Below are positions 1-11,816 of a stretch of 64,000 nucleotides of DNA, piece after piece. Positions within the stretch are counted from its first letter, which is position 1. Every line of letters begins with the position of its first letter. Origin of the DNA: Theocolax elegans (lineage: Eukaryota > Arthropoda > Insecta > Hymenoptera > Cerocephalidae). Below the pieces are notes generated by a model. That model searched no databases, was not told the origin of the DNA, and worked only from the letters and a program-made list of their open reading frames with translations. The DNA lies in NCBI GenBank assembly GCA_026168455.1, contig CM047426.1:87323986-87387985 (forward strand). Reading direction: 5' to 3'. Both the position numbers and the translations under genes were made by a program.

Positions 1-2617
1 AACCATTTCTTCGCTGATTAAAAATCTATCTTTACGAAAAATTATAATTATCGTTAAGATAAAATGTAACTTTTCTCAATAATCTTTAAAATATAAATAG
101 TAATTTGTTTTATAAAATTTAGAACTATTTTAAATAAACATTTAGAAAATTAAACAATTTTATTCAGTTTTCGAGCATTCAAGTCAGACATCATCCCTAC
201 AAATTATAATTTGCAGATTTGAAATTAGTATTTTTGCACTTACAGTGTGTGAAAATACACATGTTATTTTATCATCGATATAGATATTTACGAATAGATA
301 CGACAATTAAATTAACTTTATAACTGTGCAATTATTCTACTGGATGAAACGACCGAGAGGGTGGGACACTGCTATACCCGATTTGGTATTAGTACATTTA
401 TGGTTTCAACTGTCTCGCGAGGACTATATTATATACATTTCACAATTGGAGCTACGATCTACTCAACTCGACAAATCATCAAAATGTGAATTTACATACA
501 TATATTTGAAAATATTGATAAATCGTTATATAAGTACATACTCCGATAGATATTTGATACAAAATACATGCGCGTAAGTAAATTACATTTAATTAAAAAA
601 AAATTCAATTTGAATTAAACATCATTATATTGTTGATGTGTAAATCACATAGTAAAAATATTATTATTTTAAAATTGCGCTCCTTGCACTGCGTATAGAT
701 TATAATCCCCGAAAAATGGCAGAATCGAAGCTACTGGTGGAAGTATAGTTTCCTGAAAAAAAAGGAGGCGCAAGGATCCTCAAGTCTCACGATCTGCGTA
801 ATAATAACGCGGCGGGCCTCGCGTATATATAACGATTGGAATGGTCCTCGTTATATACGACACAGGCTTTCTACTGCAAAAGGGAGCAAACCATCATTAA
901 AAGCAACTGTGAGAAGAGCAACCTAACGACGTTTCCGCCCATCTGCAAAACATCTCACGAATGGAAATTTGTCTTGAATAATGCATTTTTTTTCACCAAT
1001 CTGTGAAGATTTTACCATCTCTCGATCATCGCTCTCTATATATATCTTATCGCGTTCAAATTTATTATAGACTTGGGATGAGTTTTTACATTACATATTT
1101 TGCGAAGATTTTTCACAAACTGTTTAAAAAAATTTAGAAATTGTGATAAATTATAAGAAAAAAAGGAATACGCATGGCAACGATGCTCATTAGAAAATGT
1201 GGACGTAAATATTTTCATATAAATTAATTAACGAAACAATTGTATGTAATCAGTCCGCATCTTTTCCTAATTATTTCGACGTTCAAGCTTATATTGAATT
1301 AGTCTTGTCCCAGTAAGCGTCCAAAAGGAAAATAGCGCGGCTTCGCATACACAAAAGCTGCCTAATTGCTCGGTCGCTCTTGCGAGATGAAAAACAGCGC
1401 GGTAGAGATGCATTGTGAGCATTCCAAGAAACAACTTCGTTGTGTTATTGCAAGAGAAATCCTGAGGAGTTGCCAAGCGAGTGTATAATATATGATTTTT
1501 TTTCAGTTTCTTTTTCGCTTTGTTTCCGAACGGAAGAATTCTTTTTTTTATATTAACGGGTGACGAATTTGATTTGTTGCCTGGTAAACGATCATTTAGG
1601 CATCGTGTTGACAAATTATGTTTCTGCTTCGATTGCGGAAGGGTTTCGGATTGACGAACATTCTTGTCTTTTTTTTGCCGATTAAGTCAAAATTGAAGAT
1701 TTTTGGTATTAAAATTATGACGCACACTTGTTAGTTTATTTCATTTAGTAATATCAAGAATACGTGATTTTTTTTAGTAAACAATTTTATGCAAAATTTT
1801 TTAAAGTAATTTCTTATCGCTGTATATAGTACATACGTTAGCTGGTGATTAATTTATCAAGAATATTTTCAAATTGTTTAATACTGTTAACAAATTTATT
1901 TCTCCTTATCGACACAATGAAAAATTTATTGAAGATTATTAAAATATTTATATACTCTGCAATGGAAGTTTACGTATTGCTGATGGTGAAATATATGTAT
2001 AATTAGCAAGTTTTCAGATGTTTACATTATAAGAGTACATGTCGTATAAAATTTTATATTTATCTCTTTGGAGCCTATAATATTTCGCTAATAAAGCAAA
2101 GTATCTAGATAACAGGCTAATAATAAAAGGAAGATAATTAAATATAGTTAGGGATTTAAAATGATATTATAATTCTATCACTATTTAAGATATTTTAACA
2201 TTTATGTATTTAATGTCGAAAAATGTTTAAACATTATAGAATATAACTTATAGTTGATGAAAACTGGGAAAATAGCCGTTTCATTATTATTTTATAATAA
2301 TTCATTTTGATAAGGATTATTATTTTTAAATTGCGGTATATATGGTTTATCTACATAATAATAGGATTATCTTTCTACCTTCGTAATATTGTAAAAATAA
2401 ATAATCTTTCGTTAGCGTAATCAACGTACGGAATTCGCGACGACTACATTAATCGCACCTATACAGTATTAAAATTTTCATATGTATATGTGTATGATGT
2501 ACGTGCGAGTGTGTGCGTGTGTTTGCGTGGGTGTGAGCGTCTACCCGTGTGTATAAATTGGATTTCAATATAAAAAAGGGAATGACAAGTTGAAGAAAGT
2601 AATATCGATCTGTGTAC
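1..2617. other. AT-rich non-coding stretch
   Basis: No recognisable coding exon, RNA gene or element is seen on either strand. Open frames here are short and have AT-driven composition. A slightly more GC-rich patch with TATA-like runs lies near 790-970, and a CA/TG-rich tract lies near 2480-2550. Nothing supports a function. Confidence 0.5.
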
Positions 2618-2749
2618 CTTTCCTCCTTTTCCAATTGCCGGGATACGGCTCGGCAGGCCTTAGCCTCTTCAAACCACTTTGCATTTTTTCGATCCTGATT
2701 GGTTGCATTTGATGGAGCATCGTCTGCTCGAGCACTGGTCCGCACACCT
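2618..2749 (-). CDS. possible coding exon, unrecognised
   Basis: On the minus strand a CpG-richer segment stays open and ends at an exon-like donor (GAAAG followed by GTACAC, exon edge at 2618). One frame reads as a charged helical peptide containing AKWFEEAKACRAVSRQLEKE. A second frame is also open, so the reading frame is uncertain. The upstream acceptor is poor because the flanking sequence is a TA/CA repeat, so the 5' edge is approximate. No family was recognised. A CpG-rich patch at 2,900-3,250, just upstream on this strand, could be its promoter. It may equally be conserved non-coding DNA. Confidence 0.2.
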
Positions 2750-2929
2750 TCATCCTTTTTTTGTTTATTTATGTGTATATATATATATGTGTATGTGTAT
2801 GTATATATATGTATGTATATATACGGTACACAAGGAAAAAAACGAACGGAGAGAAAAAACGAAGAACGACTTAATTGTTTTATCGATGAATCCCGCGTCA
2901 CACCGTTTGCATAGCTTACGCGGAGTGTC

Positions 2930-3240
2930 ACCGACCGACTGAACGAGCCGATCCTTCGACGCGGGTAACGCACTGTCGGTTTCGACGACTGTCAAAGCTC
3001 GTGCCCCCGCTCCTCGGTTCGGGGCTGGCGCAGGACTGGCAGGGAAGGTAAAAACGGGAAAGACACCACCCTTACATTTTAAGCTCCACCCTTGTGACGG
3101 GGGGACGACGCGCGCTCGCGTCTCTCTATGCACATGTGCGTACTGCTTGTGTGTTTTGTGTACACGTATGTGTGTGTGTGTGTGTGTGCGTGTGCGAGGG
3201 TCACTCTCGCGTATACGCAGTATATACCCTTTACGCGAGT
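2930..3240. other. CpG-rich patch, possible promoter or enhancer
   Basis: The sequence becomes GC- and CpG-rich against the AT-rich background and ends in a TG/CA microsatellite (about 3,160-3,195). On the minus strand a TATA-like string lies at about 3,220-3,230. This resembles insect promoters or enhancers, but no transcript start can be shown. Confidence 0.25.
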
Positions 3241-4182
3241 CTATAAATGTAACACGTTGTTTCAGTTTCGTGTATATATACATATATTTACGCGAGTTGA
3301 CGTGTGACGATGTTGAACGTAAGTTTTACGTGTGGCATGGTCTTTTCTATAATTTTGTTAAACTTTGTGCGGTTGATCTATCGTGCTTCTTTTATTTCAA
3401 TTAATATTAAGTGTGTCGAAAAATTAAATGTTATGTATGAGGTAGAGTATTTATATGCGGATATTTCATAATGTTTAAGTAGAAATATAGTTAATAAAGT
3501 AGAATCACCTATATATGTAGATGTAAGTATTTAATTTTGTCTTATGTAATTAATATTTAAATGAATATCATGTTGATCTGATTTTCGTATATTTATATTA
3601 TAGGTATATAATTACGAGTAATACAGTTAGAACCTACAGTAATTTAAAAATAAAATGAATATACGAGAGATATACTGAGATATTGCAGATAAGTGACGGA
3701 TTAAACACTTTTCACCGAGGATAGTAACTGAGCATTGTAATTACTGCGGGCTAATCAGATTACAATGATTTACTATATGTATATAAATCTACCACCCGTA
3801 AAAATGGCGAAACGAAAAAGCGAAAATGTCGGGTGGATATAGAGGTTTAGAAAAAAAGAACGAAAATAAATAAAATGGCGGGTGGGAACGAACCAGAATG
3901 AGGGAACAACCCGGATCTTTTGTGCGAGCTGCCGGAAAAACGCGAAAAGCCGCGCTTGTGAATGGACTGTACGTAGGTGTATAGCTTTTGGCAGGAGAGG
4001 GGATGTGCATGGTGAGTGAGAGAGAGAGAGAGAGGTAAGTGAGCGCCGAGGGGGCTGGGAAAATGCGAGGGAATCACAGAAGCCCACGGGAAAGCCCCAA
4101 AACTCACGGCGGGTGGTCGAGTTACCGGTTGCTGGTGGCGTTACTGTTCTCCTAAAGAGCGCCGCGGGAGGCTAGGTGCAAA

Positions 4183-4223
4183 AGAGAGCGAGAGAGCGAG
4201 AGAGAGAGAGAGAGAGAGAGAGT
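4183..4223. repeat. GA microsatellite
   Basis: A run of GA dinucleotides with one GC interruption directly follows a CpG-rich patch. GA tracts can bind GAGA-type factors in insects; any role here is inference. Confidence 0.85.
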
Positions 4224-7200
4224 AAAGAAGTAAGATCTTCGCTCATGCTAGACTTTATGGGAATTTCGTTTGGGGATGTTAGCTAAAACGCATATTTGTA
4301 GGTCTTATTAATTGTATATTTTATTTTTTGTAATATGGTTCATTTAATCAATGCATTTTGAATTTAATATCTATAGAATAATGTACACATACAATATATA
4401 TCCATTGCTATAATTTTCAATTATTTATAGTTAAAAAACAACTTAAATTATATACCTTAAAAATTTAACAAATACGATACGCATATGTGTAAAAATCATA
4501 AGAAAATTTGTAATATTGTAATATAATCACAATTATCAATAACTATTTAATTTTAAACTTCCGTTGTCGTTACGACAATTTATATAGATATATCAATTAA
4601 GAGAATGATAATTAATTTATCCACATTCCTATAATTATATGATTTACGACAGTAATGTGTATAATAAAGATGAAATAAATTAACTATTAGCGTACTAACC
4701 ACAAGTGGTAAGTGCCTATACCAAATGAATCAATTAACAATGAATAATCCATTTATTTAATACTAATTGTGTACACATATATGACCATATAATTACGGTA
4801 AAACTCTGCAGAATAATCATTAATATCAATCCAATTTCCCCTAATCTCTTCCTCGATAAGTTTGGTGCATGGGTCGGGCACCTGCAACGCTTCGACCTCG
4901 AAGAAACGGCTATAAGGGGAATTCCCGATGAGGTTGAAGACGCGTGCGCAGGAGGGAAAAGGCTTTCAAGTCCTAAGACAAGCGGAAGGTGTATTCCTCT
5001 ATACGTATATATATATATATATATAGGACTTAATGGGGAAACAATGACCGGTCGTAAATAGCCCTTGGTTCGATGCTGCTGGTACAGACGTGAGGGCAAA
5101 AAAATTTTCGTTCCCATGCTTTCTTCGGATTTCTAAACGCATTTTTTTGACCGAATAGGGAAATTGGTGTTTTGGGAGACACCACTTGTTCGGATTGAAA
5201 TTTCATTCTTGGAACAGGTTTTTTTTTATTTTAATGATTAACAGAATATTAAATTTATACGATTAAAAATTATGTATATATTAAAGGATTGAATTGTTTC
5301 ATCCAAAGTACAATGTATATACCTTTATCTCCACTTAAAGGTAAATAAACATATAATCCATAATCAGCTTTTCTCAGGAAAAATGAAAATGTGCAAGCTT
5401 TAAAATCCTCGTTGAAAAATTTGATCCTCAGCATAAGTATGTCATCGTCGACCTCTCTCCGTCAAAAATGTTTTCTTTTCACTAAGATCAATGGTTTTAC
5501 TTTATAACCGCCATTTAATTTTGTATAAGATTAAAATTTCTTTATTATTTTTTGCAAGCTCGATTTAAAATAGATATGTGAATAATTACAAAGAGAATAA
5601 CACATGACAGAAGATTAATTGCAGATATTTGATTAATGTAAAACGTAAAATCATTCGGTTATAAATTTAGAAAAGTTAATGATTTAAGAGTTATATTTAA
5701 TAAAAAGAGATATTCTTTAGTATTATTAAGCATTACTGTCTGACTATAGTCGAGTATATACCTTCACCTTATTTTAGATATATATATTTGGAATTTATTT
5801 ATAAAATGCTATTATATATATAGAGAAAACAATGAAGTATAATAAATGATGAATATTACTTAATAAGGATGCATCAAAACGTCGCTAATTTGTCAACAAA
5901 ATCAATCGATTTTCTATTGTCCAATGATAAATTGTAATTAATACGTGTTCTAAATATACAGTCTAATGAGCTCAGTACTCGCGCCTTTTATCTTTAAATT
6001 TTGTATAAAAAAATTCGAAATCACACGCTACTCGGATTTCTGTTTTACGGTACACAATCCAACGAAATGCAAACAGAGCGAAAAATAAAGAGAGATAGAG
6101 AGATAGGAGTGGGAGAATGGAGTGGGAAACTGTACTCACAGTTTCACCGAGAAAACTCACGAGAGAGACGAGATATAGAGAAAATCAAGTTCGCTGCAGG
6201 TATATATCCAACTGCTGGCTGTTCCCGCGATGTAAACACGTGTCTGTTAGTTCCCTTGAGAGAGTTGCACATGTTTCGTATTAGATCCGCCTACCTGTTC
6301 GCGGAGGTGTCCTCCCTCTAGGGTCCCGAGAGGTGTCATTAGAAAAACATGTGCTACGACCGTTTTCCCTTTTTGTGCGACCTCCTAGCAGGTTTATTGT
6401 ATTTCCGCACGTTGCCAACATGTGTTTCGCATTCTCGCGGGTCCTCGCAGTAAAAGTCAGGTTTAAACCTGTCGTTCACTCTCTCGTCGTACTCCTCAAA
6501 AATATATATATATCCTAAGACTTTTCGATTCTGCGTTATTATAAAAATCCATTTGACACAGGTGACATGCCGCGAGACTCTTCTACACGTGTTTTGGATT
6601 GTCGGTTATAGCTGCGTCTTTTCTTTTACGTTTACACTGTATGCTCACACTTTTCGAAATTTCGATGACCTTGTTACTTCGACAAGTGCTACAGTGACAC
6701 TCTTTTTTTTCCTTTTTTATTGTAGGGGTGAAACGTATAGTTGTCAACTATTTAAAGGGTGTATGTAAAAGAATTTATATTTTACTGCATTTATATACAT
6801 ATAATGTATGAAAATTACTATCTTTTTTAAGTTGTAACATTAAAATGTGGGTGATACTAATATTTTTATTTCTCATTAGGCTACGTTTTATTATAGTAAT
6901 GAAATTACTTTAAACAATATTTATATCTTAATCAATGTAATTAATTGATGTAATTCGACCTAATATTAAACTCTCTTACAAAGATTTTCGTTTCGTTACA
7001 CTTTTATACATTTTCCTATAATTAATTGTCTAAACATTGTAATTATTACACAGTATTCAATGATAATTTATATTCGATAAAATATCGAAATTCGGTGTGA
7101 AAATTTTAAAAGGTGTCATTTGAAAACTGGAAAATTTTACACCTCCGAACTTGGTGAAGAGTAGAACATGTGTTTCGGCTTTAACTTTCCTAAGCAGGTT

Positions 7201-8303
7201 TTACTGCGTCCTGGGAGTTTAACTTGACCTTGCAGGTTAGCAAGTGCCAATAGTCATAATTTATCCATAAATATTTGATCTAAAAATAAATTTATAAAAA
7301 AAGCTCTGTTGAAATTTAAATCGATTTTCTTTTTTGTTTATATGAAATTCATACAAATAACAAAAGGTACGATCATAGAATTGATATTTACTTTTATTAA
7401 AAAGTTATTCAAATGAAAAATAAATATATATTTGTATATCTTATGCGGATGCGCAATGTGTACGGCTACGATTAAAGCAAATAATTAGAAAAAATTGCAA
7501 AAAAAAGTGTAATCACAAAAGCAATAAGAACATCCGCTCGAAATGAATTTGAAATGGTGCGTCACAATATGGAGAAAAGAAAATTCAAGAGTTGCAAAGA
7601 TCGAACGCTCGCGCACGTTTATTATTCAACTCACGTATACAAGCGGAACGCTTTTTTTTTCCCGTGCTCTGGAAAATTAAGGTGAAAAAAGGTAGAATAT
7701 CGCCAAGAACAAAAACGTTCGCGTAGGAATGCACCGAAAATTCCGAAGCACGGGAAATCCCTTCGGCCATTGAGAGGACACGCGCGCACGCGCGAGACTT
7801 TGTGGCGCCGCGACACCGATGTGTATAACGCAATGCGAAAAGGAACGATCGTGACTCTTGAATGAAAACCTGACTCGATGTCGGTTTAACTATATATCAG
7901 GGAGGTCGGATGGTTTTTAAAGAACTTTTCAATTCCTCTCGTATGAGAGAGTTAGAGAGAGAGAGAGAGAGTCAAACTTTTATTGCTTTTTTCTGAAGTT
8001 CGAATTGGATTTTTCTTATAACATTGTATCAGACCGGTAGGTATGTCGAATTCGACTCGTATATGGATGATTGATTTAGTAAAGCTCTGTTTAATTATAA
8101 ATGAAACGTGTACAATGAAAAACTTAATCGAATCACTTACCAGGTAACGAGTCATGAAAGTTTACGTAGTAATAGGAGATGTCAAACTCGTTATGTAATC
8201 GTTCGAATCATTTATCGACTGACAGTCGTAATATTTTTTAAGAAAAATTTTTAAAAAAAATACGAGAATTTTGTCTTTCTTATGATGCTATCTAAAATAT
8301 TTA

Positions 8304-8377
8304 GGAGATTAATTGTTTTAAAAATATGAGTCGCCTTATATACATATATCAAAATATTTTTAAAGCAATTAATCTCC
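8304..8377. repeat. 24-bp stem inverted repeat (hairpin)
   Basis: Positions 8304-8327 pair with 8354-8377 with one mismatch, leaving a 26-nt loop. The arms read GGAGATTAATTGTTTTAAAA outward and its complement. Stem length and loop size fit a miRNA-precursor-like fold or the remnant of a small palindromic element. The arms match no miRNA I recognise. Confidence 0.6.
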
Positions 8378-9703
8378 AAATCGTCAAGTAAAATACTCAC
8401 TAATCATCTTGTAAATAGTGACAATCATATAGAATTATTTCATAATAAAGGCCAATATATAATCTTATAATTTCTGTAAATTTTTACGTATAAAGTATGA
8501 ATTTTCGTAAAGAAAAGTGTATATATTTCTTATATAGTATTATACATATCGAGTTTGACATTCCCTCAAAATGTATTATAATGTATATGCAAAACGCGTG
8601 CAGACAGAAGCCAATGACCGCGTGTACTTTGTAAAAACTGGTGGTATAAATGCACAAAGAAAGATAGGCATAGTCTTGGTAAACGAGGGGGTTTGGCTTC
8701 GATTCATCATTCGTCCTTACCACGAGTCCTTCCCTCTACTCGTCACGTATGTGTGCGCGTCCTCGGATTTTTGCACGAGGCTTTATTATAACGGGAGACA
8801 GTGGAGACACCTCGGTACCTGTCCAGTGGGCGTTACCTTTGCCTTTTTCCTTCGAATCGGGCCGGCCTTCTCGCGTTTGTTGCACCGGTGCGGGGGAGTG
8901 AGCCGAGCGCGCGATTTCTATTTCTAACCTAATTGATTATGCATCAGACGTGTTTGTTTTGCCACGTTGGCTAAAGGATTCGCACGTACATACAGCTTGT
9001 ACAGTTATGTATACGTGGTTTTACTATAGTATTTATTATTTTTCCTCCGAGTCGCAATTTTCTATTTTTCTTTGGTGTTTAGATAGAGTTCCGGGGTTCC
9101 CGACCAGTGTAACTGATCAATTTCGCCGTGGGAAATTTCACTTTTTCCACGTTTATTTTTACAATTATTATTTATTAACACGTTTATTAAAAAATAGTAA
9201 CTAAACTTGTCATTGCGTTTATCTATATATGAATTAACCCTAATAGTAGAGAAATTTGGCCATTTGTTACTGAGGCTAAGAATATTTTTACTTTAAAGCT
9301 AAAAGCAAGCAATTTCCTACCGATTTAAAAAAAAAATCTCCATAATTCATCCCTAAAAAATTGTTTTAAATCCGCTAAGGAGAGGAGAAAAAGGATCGAA
9401 TATATTCTGTTTAGGGTAATTAACTTTGTATTCTATACAATAGGAGCTTATACACATTAGTCAAAGACGAATACGCGTAAGTTAGCATAAGTAAAAACTG
9501 TATCGAAATTAGGGTCCCATCGACGTATCACGTATAAAAATGTAGGTGAGAAAAATAGGTGTAGGGGCTTCGATTGACGCCTGTCGCGCGTTAACGAATG
9601 GCGCGTCCGCCTAAGCCGAGGAATCGTTGCGAACTCGCGCCTCCGTCGTTGCATTCACTCGGTCACGAACTGGGACCCACAAAAACCATACTCGTGCGAA
9701 CGA

Positions 9704-9705
<2 letters not shown>

Positions 9706-9732
<27 letters not shown>
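9706..9732. repeat. TA microsatellite
   Basis: An uninterrupted TA run lies about 40 bp left of the 1,016-bp tandem duplication. A second TA tract lies at the duplication junction. Confidence 0.9.
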
Positions 9733-9734
<2 letters not shown>

Positions 9735-9773
9735 TTTGTCTTTCCTTTTTCACCCTATCTTTGCGTTTTCCTT

Positions 9774-11785
9774 TATTTTTCCGCTTTGTCTCATCATCCA
9801 TTTTAGGTATATATATATATCATAACTACGGTTTCGATGCGCTTTACAAAGGAAAGAACGCTCGGCGGCTTGTAAATCGGACCACGTGTGATTTAACTGT
9901 AAGATTGTGTATAATATATATTACTTCTTCGTTTTATACCAATGAAACCTATAAGTTTGATGAAAATAAAGCTGGTTTGTCACCGTTTATTATTATACCT
10001 TTTATGGTCATATTGTTTTATTGTTTATATTATACTTTTAGATTCTTATAATATTATAAATTTGATTTTGCAAATTTTATAAATAAAATTTATATTAATT
10101 AATTAACAATTTATCATTTATTATTGTATTGTATCATGTATATGCACTAATGATACAGTAAATCTGTATACGTATTTATTTACTATTTAATTAAAGACGT
10201 ATGTTATAGGTATATAAAACAGATGATTATTGAGTTTATTCATGAAAGCGTGTATATAAATCTATTAGCTGAATGTGCGTGCGCGTTCAAGCAAGAAAGT
10301 TTCTATATACAATTTGGATTACGATCGATTATTTGACATTGATTGTGTTTAAGGCACTCGTATATAATCGGTCCTTATATACATTATAAGCTGTTATACT
10401 AAGATTGTTGTAGAAATGAAACTTTCGGGCGTTGAATCAATCCAGATGATATAATGACTCATTATAGCAGTTTGTATGGATCTTCGACTTGAATTACAAG
10501 ACTGACGATGAATAAGTATTAGAGTGATAAGAATTTTGCTAAAACAGTGTTTCTTATTACGGTTCATAATACGTCTGTTTAATTTAATTAATTGTTATCG
10601 TCGCGAATATTTTAGACTGTATAGGTGCTTTTTCTCTTTTCACATTGAAATTTTAAACGATCAGAACGTAAAATGCTCCTGCCTTTAAAATTGTCAATTG
10701 TACCCAATAACCCTGTGCCACGGATTCTGTCGTGTCGTTCACGTAACGAAAGATTTTCTATACAGCGAATATATGTATATATATATATATATTTTTCCGC
10801 TTTGTCTCATCATCCATTTTAGGTATATATATATATCATAACTACGGTTTCGATGCGCTTTACAAAGGAAAGAACGCTCGGCGGCTTGTAAATCGGACCA
10901 CGTGTGATTTAACTGTAAGATTGTGTATAATATATATTACTTCTTCGTTTTATACCAATGAAACCTATAAGTTTGATGAAAATAAAGCTGGTTTGTCACC
11001 GTTTATTATTATACCTTTTATGGTCATATTGTTTTATGTTTATATTATACTTTTAGATTCTTATAATATTATAAATTTGATTTTGCAAATTTTATAAATA
11101 AAATTTATATTAATTAATTAACAATTTATCATTTATTATTGTATTGTATCATGTATATGCACTAATGATACAGTAAATCTGTATACGTATTTATTTACTA
11201 TTTAATTAAAGACGTATGTTATAGGTATATAAAACAGATGATTATTGAGTTTATTCATGAAAGCGTGTATATAAATCTATTAGCTGAATGTGCGTGCGCG
11301 TTCAAGCAAGAAAGTTTCTATATACAATTTGGATTACGATCGATTATTTGACATTGATTGTGTTTAAGGCACTCGTATATAATCGGTCCTTATATACATT
11401 ATAAGCTGTTATACTAAGATTGTTGTAGAAATGAAACTTTCGGGCGTTGAATCAATCCAGATGATATAATGACTCATTATAGCAGTTTGTATGGATCTTC
11501 GACTTGAATTACAAGACTGACGATGAATAAGTATTAGAGTGATAAGAATTTTGCTAAAACAGTGTTTCTTATTACGGTTCATAATACGTCTGTTTAATTT
11601 AATTAATTGTTATCGTCGCGAATATTTTAGACTGTATAGGTGCTTTTTCTCTTTTTCACATTGAAATTTTAAACGATCAGAACGTAAAATGCTCCTGCCT
11701 TTAAAATTGTCAATTGTACCCAATAACCCTGTGCCACGGATTCTGTCGTGTCGTTCACGTAACGAAAGATTTTCTATACAGCGAA

Positions 11786-11805
<20 letters not shown>
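9774..11805. repeat. 1,016-bp direct tandem duplication
   Basis: The segment from about 9774 to 10789 recurs from 10790 to about 11805. Landmarks such as CCGCTTTGTCTCATCATCC (9781 and 10797) and AACGAAAGAT (10745 and 11761) keep a constant 1,016-bp offset. I noticed only two differences, both 1-bp indels: near 10020 versus 11036, and an extra T near 11655. Each copy ends in a TA microsatellite, longer after copy 2. The unit has no recognisable gene. It is either a very recent duplication or an assembly artefact; the near identity allows both. Confidence 0.92.

Positions 11806-11816
<11 letters not shown>

Larger units (their letters stand above)
3300..9700. other. non-coding stretch with microsatellites and CpG patches
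   Basis: No convincing gene is seen. Features noticed are a GA microsatellite at 4183-4223, a GA run near 7955-7972, CpG-rich patches at 4080-4165, 7600-7820 and 8590-8930, and short hairpins at 7092-7152 and 8304-8377. Open frames in the CpG patches lack splice signals and any recognisable domain. Confidence 0.45.

Noticed and set aside
2765..3283. Long open frames through the TG/TA repeats on both strands
   Set aside because: The translations are runs of Tyr, Ile, His and Thr produced by dinucleotide repeats; they lack domains and splice context.
8571..8927. 118-codon open frame in a CpG-rich patch
   Set aside because: No recognisable motif, no start context or splice pattern, and the composition follows the patch rather than coding bias.
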